Shown: positions 1 to 8,823, counted from the first letter of the stretch. The stretch is 64,000 nt of DNA from Pedobacter heparinus DSM 2366 (GCF_000023825.1 NC_013061.1:3596001-3660000); one strand, 5' to 3'. Numbers and translations: made by a program. Notes: generated by a model from the sequence alone, not told the origin.

Positions 1-141
1 AAACCTTATTTTAACCTGAAGGCTTCCAACGGACAGGTTATTGGCAATAGCGAAATGTATGAAAGTGATACGAGCAGAGAGAACGGAATAGAGTCTGTAA
101 AGAAAAATGCAGCAAATGCGGAAGTTTCAGATCTGAGTTAA
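1..141 (+). CDS. YegP-like DUF1508 protein, 3' end only
   Basis: The window opens inside a reading frame of 46 codons plus TAA. The visible residues (YFNLKASNGQVIG, then ENGIESVKKNA) match the DUF1508/YegP repeat, whose usual form has an F-x-L-x-A-x-NG-x-x-I core and an (N)GI-x-SVKKNA tail. YegP proteins are small soluble proteins of about 110 residues with one or two such repeats, and their function is unknown. Only the last repeat is seen here and the 5' end lies outside the window. The family assignment rests on this short stretch but the motif is distinctive. Confidence 0.8.
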   Translation, partial: KPYFNLKASNGQVIGNSEMYESDTSRENGIESVKKNAANAEVSDLS

Positions 142-150
142 AAACTCAAA

Positions 151-215
151 CATATAAAATCATTCTGTTGGTATTGCTTCTGCACACCAGGCAGAATTGA
201 TTTTATATGATTTTT
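151..215 (+). terminator. Long hairpin terminator after the YegP-like gene
   Basis: The arms at 151-167 and 192-209 pair over 17 bp with one bulged base. The 24-nt loop (168-191) can form a small inner stem, TGGT with ACCA. An ATTTTTA stretch follows. It lies 10 nt after the stop codon at 141 and probably ends that transcript. Confidence 0.65.
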
Positions 216-426
216 ATGTCAGAAATTTATATACCTACGTAATATTTCAGATAATACTTAATCGGGATAATATCAGCCAACACCCCCAAACAAGTGATTA
301 ATAATAAATTAACGATAATTATCAGTATAAACAGGGAATACTGACAAAAGTATTTTGGAATAATTATTGCTGCTATAATGTAATGCAAATAACGGCTGCA
401 AAGTGTAACATTTTCAGGAATTTATG

Positions 427-457
427 TTTCAAATTTGCCTTTAAATCCTTACTTTTG
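427..457 (+). promoter_or_regulatory. Promoter of the primary sigma factor gene
   Basis: A perfect Bacteroidota -7 element, TACTTTTG (TAnnTTTG), lies at 450-457. A TTTC at 427-430 is exactly 19 nt upstream as a one-mismatch -33 element. The predicted transcript starts near 464, giving a leader of about 30 nt. Apart from this promoter and the hairpin at 151-215, I see nothing in the gap from 142 to 494. Confidence 0.7.
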
Positions 458-494
458 CACGTTCAAAATACATAACGAGTACCAAAACATATAG

Positions 495-1355
495 ATGAGA
501 CAACTCAAAATCACGCAATCAATTACCAACCGCGAAAGTCAATCATTAGACAAATACCTTCACGAGATTGGTAAAGTGGATTTAATCACGGCAGAAGAAG
601 AAGTAATACTGGCACGGAAGATACGGGAAGGGGATCAGGCTGCATTAGAACGTTTAACAAAAACCAATTTACGCTTTGTAGTTTCCGTAGCAAAACAATA
701 TCAGAACCAAGGTTTAACCCTTGGAGATTTGATTAACGAAGGCAATCTGGGCTTGATTAAGGCAGCGAAACGTTTTGACGAAACTAAAGGTTTTAAATTT
801 ATCTCTTATGCGGTTTGGTGGATTCGTCAATCAATTTTACAGGCTATTGCTGAGCAAAGCCGGATTGTGCGTTTACCTTTGAACCAGGTTGGCTCATTAA
901 GCAAAATCAGTAAGGCATTCTCAAAATTAGAGCAGGAGTATGAGCGTGAGCCCTCTCCTGAAGAATTGGCAGACATTTTAGAAACTACAGTTGATAAAAT
1001 TTCAGATACCCTAAGTAATTCTGGCCGTCATGTATCTATGGATGCCCCTTTTGTTCAGGGCGAGGAAAATACTTTGCTTGATGTATTGGAAAATCATGAA
1101 CCTAATACAGATAGCAGCCTGATCAATGAATCTCTTTCAGAGGAAATAAAACGTTCCCTGTCTACATTAACAGAACGTGAACGTGAAATCATTGTACTGT
1201 TCTTTGGTCTAAGTACCAATCATCCACTTTCATTAGAAGAGATTGGCGAAAAATTTAATTTAACACGCGAGCGTGTCCGCCAGATCAAAGATAAAGCTTT
1301 ACAACGTCTGCGCCATACTTCAAGAAGTAAAATCCTGAAGTCATATTTAGGATAA
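495..1355 (+). CDS. rpoD: Primary sigma factor RpoD/SigA (Bacteroidota short form)
   Basis: This 286-residue protein is the housekeeping sigma factor that directs RNA polymerase to TTTG/TAnnTTTG promoters. Region 1.2 lies near residues 15-45 and region 2 at about 50-120, with the strongly conserved [16 protein letters not shown] and [13 protein letters not shown] blocks. Region 3 spans about 125-200. Region 4 spans about 220-286, with the helix-turn-helix around [18 protein letters not shown]. It lacks the long region 1.1 and non-conserved insert of proteobacterial sigma-70, as is usual in this phylum. Its own promoter matches the consensus it should recognise, so it may transcribe itself. 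Confidence 0.95.
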   Translation: MRQLKITQSITNRESQSLDKYLHEIGKVDLITAEEEVILARKIREGDQAALERLTKTNLRFVVSVAKQYQNQGLTLGDLINEGNLGLIKAAKRFDETKGFKFISYAVWWIRQSILQAIAEQSRIVRLPLNQVGSLSKISKAFSKLEQEYEREPSPEELADILETTVDKISDTLSNSGRHVSMDAPFVQGEENTLLDVLENHEPNTDSSLINESLSEEIKRSLSTLTEREREIIVLFFGLSTNHPLSLEEIGEKFNLTRERVRQIKDKALQRLRHTSRSKILKSYLG

Positions 1356-1400
1356 GTTCTTCCACCTGCTTCATTAACCAGGCAATAAAATTATAAAGTA

Positions 1401-1430
1401 AAAAGATTGGGTACTCGCTCAATCTTTTTT
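1401..1430 (+). terminator. Intrinsic terminator of the sigma factor gene
   Basis: The perfect 9-bp arms at 1401-1409 and 1420-1428 enclose a 10-nt loop, and the T-rich 3' arm ends in a T run. It lies about 45 nt after the stop codon at 1355 and overlaps the promoter of the next gene. Confidence 0.8.
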
Positions 1431-1437
1431 ACTTTTG
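1407..1437 (+). promoter_or_regulatory. Promoter of the GAPDH gene
   Basis: A perfect -7 element, TACTTTTG, lies at 1430-1437. TTGG at 1407-1410 is a one-mismatch -33 element with 19-nt spacing. The promoter sits inside the preceding terminator, so terminator and promoter are superimposed. Confidence 0.65.
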
Positions 1438-1463
1438 TGCCATTCTAACCAAAATTTCCTGAC

Positions 1464-2912
1464 ATGTTAAAGAAGTACCAATCTGAGTTTCAAAACTGGA
1501 TTGAAAAAGAAAAGAAAGCTATTGAGTTGATCAATATTGTGGGTCAACTATGGTTCGACAGATCTGTTGAGCTGGTATTGTTCCGTAAGCCTTTATTTGA
1601 TGTAGGTAGCAGTGAGATCCTTGCACATCATCAATATGCCAAAGAAGTAAGTGGAAAAGACATTAGCATTTATGAAACTTTAGAGCTGGCAACAACCATT
1701 GCGAAATGTAACCTTGCCCCTTCAAGGGTGGATGTAGGTAGGCTGGCTTCAGAATGGTTAGCAGACAATAATAACTATGCTTCAATCCATGATTTCATAG
1801 TCACAAAACTTAGCAAACACATCGGAAAAGACAAAATTAGCCTGAAACCAAAAGACGTTGTATTATTCGGTTTTGGCCGTATAGGCAGGATTGCGGCCAG
1901 GGAACTTATCCTGCAGGCGGGCAAAGGGGAACAGCTTCGCTTAAGGGCAATAGTAACCAGAAGTTATAGTGATGAAGAACTGATCAAGAGAGCCGAACTT
2001 TTACGTACAGATTCCATTCACGGCCCTTTTAATGGCACTATTATAGAAGATTTTGAAAACAAAGCATTAATTGCAAACGGGCAAACCATTCATTTTATTG
2101 AAGCTTCCAGCCCCGAATCAGTAGATTATACAACTTACGACATCAAGGACGCACTCCTGATAGACAATACCGGTATTTACCGCGACCGTGCTGGTCTTAG
2201 TAAGCACCTTAAGGCCAAAGGTATCAGTAAGGTATTGTTAACCGCACCAGCCAAAGGTGATATTCCTAATGTTGTAGCCGGCATAAACGATATAGAGGTC
2301 GATTTCAAAGCTGAAAACATTTTATCCAATGCTTCATGCACCACAAATGCAATAGTTCCTGTCCTGAAGATAGTTGATGATGCCTTTGGTATCGAAAAGG
2401 GTCATATAGAAACCGTACACTCCTATACCAATGATCAAAACCTGCTTGATAATTACCATAAAAAATACCGTCGCGGCCGCTCTGCAGCCTTAAACCTTGT
2501 CATAACTGAAACCGGGGCAGATAAAGCTGTAGCGAAGGTAATCCCCCATTTGGGTGGTAAGCTAACAGGTAATGCCGTACGCGTACCTACGCCCAATGTT
2601 TCATTGGCTATATTAAATTTATCTTTAAATAAGGTAACGTCTAAAGAAGAAGTTAGTGAAATTTTAAGACAGGCATCCTTATTTGGTGATCTTTCAGAAC
2701 AGATCGAATATTCCATTTCAAACGAATTGGTAAGCACTGACCTGATTGGCAACAGTCATGCTTCAATTATTGATGGTCCTGCAACTATCATAGCTAAAGA
2801 CAATAAATCAATTGTATTATACGCATGGTATGACAATGAATATGGTTATACCAGACAGGTAATCCGCCTGGCTAAAAAGATGGCGGGTGTAATCAGGCTA
2901 ACTTATTATTAA
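1464..2912 (+). CDS. gap: Glyceraldehyde-3-phosphate dehydrogenase, N-terminally extended
   Basis: This enzyme oxidises glyceraldehyde 3-phosphate to 1,3-bisphosphoglycerate in glycolysis, or runs the reverse step in gluconeogenesis. The nucleotide-binding motif GFGRIGR is at residues 136-142. The catalytic cysteine is C292 in SNASCTTN, followed by the HSYTNDQ block near 319 and the C-terminal WYDNEYGYTRQV. At 482 residues it is about 145 longer than classical GAPDH (about 335). The first 130 residues precede the Rossmann fold and resemble no domain I know. Long forms of this kind occur in Bacteroidota. It is monocistronic, with its own promoter and terminator. Confidence 0.93.
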   Translation: MLKKYQSEFQNWIEKEKKAIELINIVGQLWFDRSVELVLFRKPLFDVGSSEILAHHQYAKEVSGKDISIYETLELATTIAKCNLAPSRVDVGRLASEWLADNNNYASIHDFIVTKLSKHIGKDKISLKPKDVVLFGFGRIGRIAARELILQAGKGEQLRLRAIVTRSYSDEELIKRAELLRTDSIHGPFNGTIIEDFENKALIANGQTIHFIEASSPESVDYTTYDIKDALLIDNTGIYRDRAGLSKHLKAKGISKVLLTAPAKGDIPNVVAGINDIEVDFKAENILSNASCTTNAIVPVLKIVDDAFGIEKGHIETVHSYTNDQNLLDNYHKKYRRGRSAALNLVITETGADKAVAKVIPHLGGKLTGNAVRVPTPNVSLAILNLSLNKVTSKEEVSEILRQASLFGDLSEQIEYSISNELVSTDLIGNSHASIIDGPATIIAKDNKSIVLYAWYDNEYGYTRQVIRLAKKMAGVIRLTYY

Positions 2913-2927
2913 AAGCAAATGGCTATA

Positions 2928-2966
2928 AAAAAGCTTGTTCAGTACAAACTGAACAAGCTTTTTATT
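2928..2966. terminator. Bidirectional terminator between gap and the aldo/keto reductase gene
   Basis: A perfect 16-bp stem (2928-2943 with 2948-2963) has a 4-nt loop, with A runs on the 5' side and T runs on the 3' side. It sits between two convergent genes and can serve both. Confidence 0.9.
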
Positions 2967-2979
2967 TTAATGTGTAAGC

Positions 2980-3963
2980 TTAAAACTGAACCACTTTGGG
3001 TTTAGTCTGTACAAGATCTTCAATTTTATCCATCACTTCATCGGTTAACAAAGGCAATACCTCTAAGGCGGTTAAATTCTCTTTTAACTGTTCAGTTTTA
3101 GATGCACCCAGGATAACTGTACTTACGTTAGGATTTTTAAGACACCATGCCAGCGATAATTTTGCCAGGGGAACATTCAGTTTATCGGCCAGCGCCTGTA
3201 ATTTTTCAGCTTTTTTCAACTTCTCTTCGTTCAGTACCGCATCTTTCAGCCATTCCATCCCCTTAAGTTCCAGGCGTGTATCTTTTGTTTTTTTAGAAGT
3301 ATACTTGCCCGAAAGCAAGCCAGAAGCCAAAGGCGACCATATGGTAGTACCCAATCCATGTTCCTTAAACAACAGTAAATACTCATTTTCCAACTTGTTA
3401 CGCTCCATCAGGTTGTACTGGGGCTGCTCCATGGTAGGTCCGATAAGATTGTATTGTTTAGCTACCCTTATGGCTTCCATGATCTCTACTGCGTTCCATT
3501 CAGACGTTCCCCAGTAAAGTATCTTTCCCTGTTGTAAAAGTCCATTCATGGCCCATACTGTCTCTTCTATGGGGGTATTTCTATCCGGACGGTGACAGAA
3601 GTAGAGATCCAGATAATCTACCTGCAACCTTTTTAAAGCACCATTACATGCTTCAATGACATGCTTTCTTGATAATCCAATGCGGTTAGGACCTTTATTT
3701 TCCGTACCAAAAAACACCTTGCTTGAAACCACAAAGGACTCCCGCTCCCATTTATGAGCTTTCAGTATTTTGCCCATTACTATTTCAGATTTGCCTGCGG
3801 CATAGCCTTCTGCATTGTCGAAAAAGTTAACACCAGCATCATAAGCCATTCCCATTAACTCATCTGCGGTTTTATCACTGATTTGTTGCCCGAAAGTAAG
3901 CCAGCTGCCTAATGACAATGCGCTTACCTGTAATCCTGATTTTCCTAAACGCCTGTATTCCAT
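2980..3963 (-). CDS. Aldo/keto reductase (Kv-beta/YghZ-like)
   Basis: This is a NADPH-dependent oxidoreductase of the AKR superfamily. The N-terminal YRRLGKSGLQVS motif, the tetrad segments FFDNAEGYAAGKSE (Asp and Tyr), VSSKV (Lys) and FCHRPD (His), and the NADPH-binding C-terminus (ILGASKTEQLKENL) are all present. The layout is close to Kv-beta-like reductases and YghZ, which reduces L-glyceraldehyde 3-phosphate; the true substrate is unknown. I chose the ATG at 3963 (MEYRRLG) because family members begin there. An in-frame ATG at 3996 would add 11 atypical residues. It is convergent with gap. Confidence 0.88.
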   Translation of the reverse strand: MEYRRLGKSGLQVSALSLGSWLTFGQQISDKTADELMGMAYDAGVNFFDNAEGYAAGKSEIVMGKILKAHKWERESFVVSSKVFFGTENKGPNRIGLSRKHVIEACNGALKRLQVDYLDLYFCHRPDRNTPIEETVWAMNGLLQQGKILYWGTSEWNAVEIMEAIRVAKQYNLIGPTMEQPQYNLMERNKLENEYLLLFKEHGLGTTIWSPLASGLLSGKYTSKKTKDTRLELKGMEWLKDAVLNEEKLKKAEKLQALADKLNVPLAKLSLAWCLKNPNVSTVILGASKTEQLKENLTALEVLPLLTDEVMDKIEDLVQTKPKVVQF

Positions 3964-4090
3964 TTTAAAAATTTTATAATTAACACCAATTCCCAAATTG
4001 GAACGATTAATTTAAAACAGTACTTCTTCCTATAAGTTTTTACAAAAATAGGATTGTAGTTATATCAGCCAATATAATTACCTTTATGTG

Positions 4091-5047
4091 ATGTATAAGC
4101 CCATTTATATGAATACTTACCTGCTGTTGTCATTGGCCTTGTTATTAAGCTGCAGCTCTGTAAAAAATACTGCAGGAAATGAAAGTGACAAGCAATTACT
4201 AAGCGATGTGGAAATCCTTTCTTCTGATGCTTATGAAGGCAGGAAGACCGACACTAAAGGAGCCGAAATGGCCAGAAATTACCTCAACAACCGCTTTAAG
4301 GCCATAGGCTTAAAAACATTTCCGCAACTGCAGGGTTATGAGCAGGGATTTTCCTTCAAGACCAGCAAAGGAGAGGTAAATGGCAAAAATATGATCGGTT
4401 TTATTGAAGGCAAAAATGATAAAGTGATCGTGATTTCGGCCCATTACGACCATATCGGCATCATCAGAAATGAAATCTATAATGGTGCAGACGACAATGC
4501 ATCCGGGGTAGCCGCTTTACTCAAATTTGCTGCTTATTATAAACAACACCAACCCAATCATACTTTGATTTTTGCAGCTTTTGATGCAGAAGAAATGGGT
4601 TTACAGGGCGCAAGGGCATTTGTAGCCAATCCTCCGGTAGGCCTTGACAAGGTGATCATGAACATCAATATGGATATGATCAGTCATAATGATAAAGCTG
4701 AACTTTATGCCTGTGGCACATTTAAGTATCCGGCATTAAAAAACTACTTTTACATTACCAATCCTAACCTCAAGGTATTATTTGGTCATGACGACCCTAA
4801 ACTGGGCAAGGACGACTGGACCAACCAAAGCGATCATTCTATTTTCAATGACAGGAACATTCCTTTTATCTATTTTGGTGTAGAAGACCATAAAGACTAC
4901 CACAAGGCTACTGATGAATATCAGAACATCAATAAACGTTTTTTTATCGATGCCAGTAATGCCATTTTAGAGATCATCACCAACATTGATAAAGAACGTG
5001 ATATCCAGCAGCTGTTCCATGAAAAGCAGCGCATGAAAAAACAATAA
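4091..5047 (+). CDS. M28-family zinc peptidase, lipoprotein
   Basis: This is an exported metallo-aminopeptidase-like protein. A short hydrophobic leader ends in a lipobox (LLSC), so the mature protein is probably lipid-anchored. The expected zinc ligands of peptidase family M28 are all visible: SAHYDHIG (His), NGADDNASG (Asp), DAEEMG (the catalytic Glu pair), NMDM (Asp) and DYHKATD (His). Possible starts are GTG 4088, ATG 4091 and ATG 4109 (MNTYLLL). I chose 4091 because a near-consensus -7 box, TACCTTTA, ends 4 nt upstream. The start at 4109 gives an equally good signal peptide. Its peptide substrate is unknown. Confidence 0.87.
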   Translation: MYKPIYMNTYLLLSLALLLSCSSVKNTAGNESDKQLLSDVEILSSDAYEGRKTDTKGAEMARNYLNNRFKAIGLKTFPQLQGYEQGFSFKTSKGEVNGKNMIGFIEGKNDKVIVISAHYDHIGIIRNEIYNGADDNASGVAALLKFAAYYKQHQPNHTLIFAAFDAEEMGLQGARAFVANPPVGLDKVIMNINMDMISHNDKAELYACGTFKYPALKNYFYITNPNLKVLFGHDDPKLGKDDWTNQSDHSIFNDRNIPFIYFGVEDHKDYHKATDEYQNINKRFFIDASNAILEIITNIDKERDIQQLFHEKQRMKKQ

Positions 5048-5049
5048 GA

Positions 5050-5316
5050 CTAAAAATCTATTGCAATCAGGCTTGTCAATGGAAGATGTATACCGTTTTT
5101 AAGTTGAATGTATTTTTCTGTAACCGACCATACCGTTGTCGAAACCGTTTTTGGTCCTTCTTTGGTATTAAAGGTAATGTCGGCCTTTGATTTAAACTCA
5201 TTACCCAGTCGCTGGGCTGAATTTAATTTATCTCTTAATTCTTCTGTATGATTTTGATCAGCCGGTACAATCTGGCTGATGTCTATTGCTTCTTTCGCGA
5301 TTAATTCCCCTAACAT
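5050..5316 (-). CDS. Small conserved-looking hypothetical protein (88 aa)
   Basis: I do not recognise the family. The protein has no signal peptide and no membrane segment. It has a charged, helix-prone first half (about residues 1-45) and a strand-rich second half ending in LKNGIHLPLTSLIAIDF, which suggests a small alpha+beta cytosolic protein. It is read on the minus strand and its stop lies 3 nt from the stop of the M28 peptidase, so the two genes are convergent. A perfect inverted repeat lies about 20 nt upstream of its start. Codon use looks ordinary for the region, which supports a real gene. Confidence 0.65.
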   Translation of the reverse strand: MLGELIAKEAIDISQIVPADQNHTEELRDKLNSAQRLGNEFKSKADITFNTKEGPKTVSTTVWSVTEKYIQLKNGIHLPLTSLIAIDF

Positions 5317-5335
5317 AATATACTGGCTAAATACC

Positions 5336-5355
5336 GGTTAAACACTTGTTTAACC
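5336..5355. repeat. Perfect inverted repeat upstream of the 88-aa gene
   Basis: GGTTAAAC, a 4-nt spacer and GTTTAACC form an 8-bp perfect inverted repeat 20 nt upstream of the start at 5316. A near-consensus -7 box on the minus strand (TAATTTTA) lies just upstream of it. The repeat is therefore either a hairpin in the 5' leader or an operator. Confidence 0.5.
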
Positions 5356-5472
5356 TAAAATTACAATACCAATAAACAAAAAAAGCGCCATACTTCAAAG
5401 GCATTTACACAATTGTGTCAATAAAATTTCTGATACATGACAAAGCCTTCTGATTCACAGTTTCTTAGTTTA

Positions 5473-7104
5473 TCACCTTCCTTTATGGCGGTTTTCTATC
5501 ATCCCTACAAAGCTTGCCCCGTCCCCTACCGGTGCATTGAAATTCTGATTGTCAAGAGCAATGGTTTTGCTACCTACACTCATGACGGCTTTAGAACCCA
5601 CTGTATTACTACTTGTAATTGCCGCAGAATTTAACAGACCAATTGCCTTGGCCAGGTAAGCCTCTTTTTCATCACCCAACTGGTAAGTTGGGTTTTCAGA
5701 CAAAGCAGCGTCCGGCACCATACCTGAAAAATATCCGCCCTGATCGGCCGAATTTTTAGTCTCAAACAAGGAATAAAAAACGTCATACCTGTTTTGAAGT
5801 CTGACAGGGAAAAAACCGATTGGCTTTCCATAAGTGGTTTGGCCCACCAGCTTCACGTTCATTTTAGGTTTTAAAGAATTGATCACCAGCTCGCTGGCTG
5901 ATGCTGTATTGCGGGAAACCAGAAAAACAATATTGCTTACCCCTGTCAGGTTGCCAATTTTGCTAAATGAATATGTATTTCCGGCTACCGTATAATCTAT
6001 ATCATCAAAATAATTCATCATCCGGCCGTTTTTGTAACGAACCTTATCATTATCATCCAGTAATGGCTGATTTTTCATTATGGTTGCTTTCTGATCTCTC
6101 AGTGTTGCATTATAATATTCCTTATACATTACCCCAGTAGCTGTCGTAGGCGCGATCAGGTTAATCAAACGTTCGGCAGTACTGATATAACCGCCTCCAT
6201 TATACCTTAAATCTACAACCAGATCGGTTACATTCTGGGCAGCAAAGCTGCTGAATACATTACCTAAAGCAGTAAAGGAATTGTTTTCATTTGAAAAACG
6301 GCCATAAGCCAGATAACCGATCTTTTTACTTCCCGAAGTAATTACTTTAGACACATATACCGGACTGCTGCTATACGATTTTTTAGTCAGGGTAAGGTTA
6401 AACGCTTCTCCCTGAACATCATTGGAAAATTTATACCCTTCTATTGTAACTGAACTTTTGGCAAACTCATCATAAATTGCATTGTATTCACCGTTATAAT
6501 TTGTACCGAATGACCGTCCGTTAATTTTGGTGATTGCCCAACCTCTTTTTACACCTTTTGCTTCTGCATCCGAACCAGGATATACAACAGTAACAAAAAT
6601 AGTATAGCTGTTATTGGTACCAAATGGAATCCACATTACCCCGGTATCGTTTCCATTGCCATCAAGGTCTACAGACAGCCTTGAATTGGGTACAGCCGAT
6701 ACGGCAGCAGGATTTCTGGTCGTAATGTCTTCAATATAGGAGTATTTTGGATCTGAGTTTCCTGCGATGTAATCTGCGGATCCGGAAGATTTTACGATAT
6801 TAAACAAGTTGTTCTCATAGTTAATGAGGTCGGTACTTGCGGTGTTATACTGACGGGGCACATAATCATCATAAGATGGCAACGCAGTATTCCAGTAATA
6901 GATTTGCTGGGCATATAAAAACAAAGAATCATTGGTTAATTCTGTTCTGTTGGTAGTTGGCGTTTGCTTTACATTTGAGCCCGAAGCTGGCGGATCTGGT
7001 TCGGGTGTTACTTTAGATTTTTTACATGCCCCAAGGGCCATCATGATAAACAACATATAAAGGAAAACAGGTTTCCTTTGCCAAACGATGGATTTCATTT
7101 TCAA
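5473..7104 (-). CDS. S41-family C-terminal processing peptidase, lipoprotein
   Basis: This is an exported serine peptidase of the CtpA/tail-specific protease family. A signal peptide ends in the lipobox LGAC, followed by a low-complexity Pro/Ser linker. A PDZ-like region lies around the VYPGSDAEAKGVKRGWAITKING stretch. The S41 catalytic core includes VVDLRYNGGGY, the Ser in NTASASELVINSL and the Lys in TTYGKPIG. Its 543 residues are typical for Bacteroidota S41 lipoproteins. It lies 36 nt after the start of the gap following the HAD-like gene and is probably transcribed separately or by read-through. It likely degrades or processes misfolded envelope proteins. Confidence 0.9.
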   Translation of the reverse strand: MKMKSIVWQRKPVFLYMLFIMMALGACKKSKVTPEPDPPASGSNVKQTPTTNRTELTNDSLFLYAQQIYYWNTALPSYDDYVPRQYNTASTDLINYENNLFNIVKSSGSADYIAGNSDPKYSYIEDITTRNPAAVSAVPNSRLSVDLDGNGNDTGVMWIPFGTNNSYTIFVTVVYPGSDAEAKGVKRGWAITKINGRSFGTNYNGEYNAIYDEFAKSSVTIEGYKFSNDVQGEAFNLTLTKKSYSSSPVYVSKVITSGSKKIGYLAYGRFSNENNSFTALGNVFSSFAAQNVTDLVVDLRYNGGGYISTAERLINLIAPTTATGVMYKEYYNATLRDQKATIMKNQPLLDDNDKVRYKNGRMMNYFDDIDYTVAGNTYSFSKIGNLTGVSNIVFLVSRNTASASELVINSLKPKMNVKLVGQTTYGKPIGFFPVRLQNRYDVFYSLFETKNSADQGGYFSGMVPDAALSENPTYQLGDEKEAYLAKAIGLLNSAAITSSNTVGSKAVMSVGSKTIALDNQNFNAPVGDGASFVGMIENRHKGR

Positions 7105-7140
7105 TATTTTAAATAAATATACGAGTAAATATGAACGTAA

Positions 7141-7749
7141 TTAAGAAATTAATAGTTCTTCAACCGGTAAATAACATATTTTAACATTTGATGCCGCTGT
7201 TTTGGAGAATTCGGATTTACCGATCAATACTACTGTTTCTTTATCTATCTGGTGTTTCTCCAGAATAAATTCAAGCCGATCGGGCTCTTCGTTCAACTCT
7301 TCTGTAAAATAAACGGTCAGGTATTTTTCCAGACCGTTCCATTCTATCTGTTTTATTTTATTAAGCTGCATCACCGGACTTCCCTGTACCAGTAAAAAGA
7401 TTTGTTTCCGTTCTACTACTATTTCCTGTAGAAAGCGGAGGACTTCGTTATACACAAGCAGCTTAAGCGGCAAACGTACACTCATCAGCAACATGTCAAA
7501 ATTAACCTGGTATTTATCAGGTATGTTAAACTTACCGGCTGTTTTAGCAAACAAATCTACTGCTCCTTCTTCCAGATAAGTGTCTTGCATAAATTTAAGT
7601 ACGTCAACAGCACTCAGCTGCTCTCCATATTCCATAAACTGGGCAAACAGGTAATATACCTGCAACAGGTAATCCTTTTCGGGATAAATTACATCGTCCA
7701 GTTCAAAAATGAAGGTTTCTTTTTCTTTTAAGTATTTTTCCAATGCCAT
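7141..7749 (-). CDS. HAD-superfamily-like protein with degenerate catalytic motifs
   Basis: The 202-residue protein has the outline of a HAD hydrolase: a cap-like helical insert after motif I and a Rossmann-type core. The catalytic positions are altered. Motif I reads FELDDVIYPE, so the nucleophile Asp of the usual FDLDDTLYPE is Glu16 and the Thr is Val20. Motif II is QGSP. Motif IV reads LIGKSEFSKTAA where GDS-x-x-D would be expected. It is therefore probably not a phosphatase. It follows the 108-aa gene by 2 nt and belongs to an operon headed by a LolD-type ATPase. A binding or regulatory role is inference only. Confidence 0.72.
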   Translation of the reverse strand: MALEKYLKEKETFIFELDDVIYPEKDYLLQVYYLFAQFMEYGEQLSAVDVLKFMQDTYLEEGAVDLFAKTAGKFNIPDKYQVNFDMLLMSVRLPLKLLVYNEVLRFLQEIVVERKQIFLLVQGSPVMQLNKIKQIEWNGLEKYLTVYFTEELNEEPDRLEFILEKHQIDKETVVLIGKSEFSKTAASNVKICYLPVEELLIS

Positions 7750-7751
7750 TA

Positions 7752-8078
7752 TTACTTTTTTAAAGGAATGATCTGAGCTGTTTCAGGTAGCAGAACCCGG
7801 ATGTTAAACTCTTCAAAAAGTACAGTTGACTTTGCAATTTCTGCAATCTCAAATGCATACAGTGGTAAAATAGCATCTGCAGCTTCATTAAGGCAATGGT
7901 TCAATAAATTATGGGCAATGATGTCATCGTTTCGTTCCCCCAGCGAAATAAACTGATATTTTGCAGTTGGGAACAAAGGCACATCTCCGTAGTCTGCCAG
8001 CACAATGGCATCATCTGCAAATGCAGTAAGCATTTTCAGCGCCTGGGCAGATACCCCCCCGGTAATCAAAATCTTCAT
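7752..8078 (-). CDS. Stand-alone pre-ATP-grasp-like Rossmann protein (108 aa)
   Basis: The sequence starts [17 protein letters not shown] and has a beta-alpha-beta pattern ending in VLLPETAQI. This resembles the N-terminal pre-ATP-grasp domain of carboxylase/ligase enzymes, but the protein stops where an ATP-grasp domain would begin. No catalytic function can be assigned. The start codon shares one base with the stop codon of the upstream ABC ATPase gene and the next gene follows 2 nt later, so the three are translationally linked. It could alternatively be an orphan NAD(P)-type Rossmann fragment. Confidence 0.65.
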   Translation of the reverse strand: MKILITGGVSAQALKMLTAFADDAIVLADYGDVPLFPTAKYQFISLGERNDDIIAHNLLNHCLNEAADAILPLYAFEIAEIAKSTVLFEEFNIRVLLPETAQIIPLKK

Positions 8079-8731
8079 TAATATATAATTAACCCATCCT
8101 TCATAGTTACCACCCTATCGCTGATCTTGGCCAGATCTTCGTTGTGCGTAACAATGACAAAGGTTTGTTTAAAATTATCCCTTAGCTTGATGAAAAATTC
8201 ATGTAATGCATTGGCATTTGCCGAGTCCAGGTTACCTGATGGCTCATCCGCCAGAATAATTGCGGGATTATTGACCAATGCCCTGGCTACCGCAACCCGT
8301 TGCTGCTCGCCACCCGATAATTCATTTGGCTTATGATCAGCGCGATCTTTCAGCCCCAACAGATCCAGTAACTCCATAGCACGATGTTCAGCCTGTTTTT
8401 TAGCGGTTTTAGCAATAAAAGCAGGAATACATATGTTTTCTAATGCAGTAAATTCGGGCAACAGGTGATGAAACTGAAAAACAAAACCAATGTTACGGTT
8501 GCGGAAAACACTCAGCAATTCACCCGAAAGCTGATTAACCTTTGTTCCATTTAGTTCAACCGTTCCTTCATCGGGCTTATCCAAAGTACCTAAAATATGT
8601 AAAAGCGTACTCTTACCCGCTCCCGAAGCACCGATTATACTTACAATCTCTCCTTTTTCGACTTCAAAATCAACACCTTTTAATATAGGCAGATTTCCAT
8701 AAGCTTTTTTTATACCTCTTGCTTTTAGCAT
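8078..8731 (-). CDS. lolD: ABC transporter ATP-binding protein, LolD-like
   Basis: This is a cytoplasmic ATPase of the MacB/LolD/FtsE class of ABC transporters. Walker A is GASGAGKST, the Q-loop is [17 protein letters not shown], the signature is [15 protein letters not shown], Walker B is [12 protein letters not shown] and the H-loop is VTHN. The [10 protein letters not shown] stretch and the length (217 aa) fit LolD, which powers release of lipoproteins from the inner membrane. No LolC/E permease is in this window. I chose ATG 8731 ([12 protein letters not shown]), because a perfect -7 box lies inside the longer frame that would start at 8755. Confidence 0.88.
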   Translation of the reverse strand: MLKARGIKKAYGNLPILKGVDFEVEKGEIVSIIGASGAGKSTLLHILGTLDKPDEGTVELNGTKVNQLSGELLSVFRNRNIGFVFQFHHLLPEFTALENICIPAFIAKTAKKQAEHRAMELLDLLGLKDRADHKPNELSGGEQQRVAVARALVNNPAIILADEPSGNLDSANANALHEFFIKLRDNFKQTFVIVTHNEDLAKISDRVVTMKDGLIIY

Positions 8732-8736
8732 AAGTG

Positions 8737-8744
8737 CAAACTTA
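8737..8744 (-). promoter_or_regulatory. -7 element 5 nt before the lolD start codon
   Basis: On the minus strand the box TAAGTTTG is followed by CACTT and then the ATG at 8731. The predicted transcription start falls on or next to the A of the ATG. No good -33 element is seen. Confidence 0.55.
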
Positions 8745-8792
8745 CAAAAAACCATAAACTAAAAATGTCCCAGCAAATTTTCTTAAGTATTA

Positions 8793-8823
8793 TTTGGAAA
8801 ATAAGAAATATGAACTAACTTTG
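8793..8823 (+). promoter_or_regulatory. Consensus promoter of the 8844 operon
   Basis: TTTG at 8793-8796, a spacer of exactly 19 nt, and TAACTTTG at 8816-8823 give a perfect match to the Bacteroidota promoter consensus. The -7 box overlaps the left arm of the palindromic operator at 8818, so a bound repressor would block it. Confidence 0.85.
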
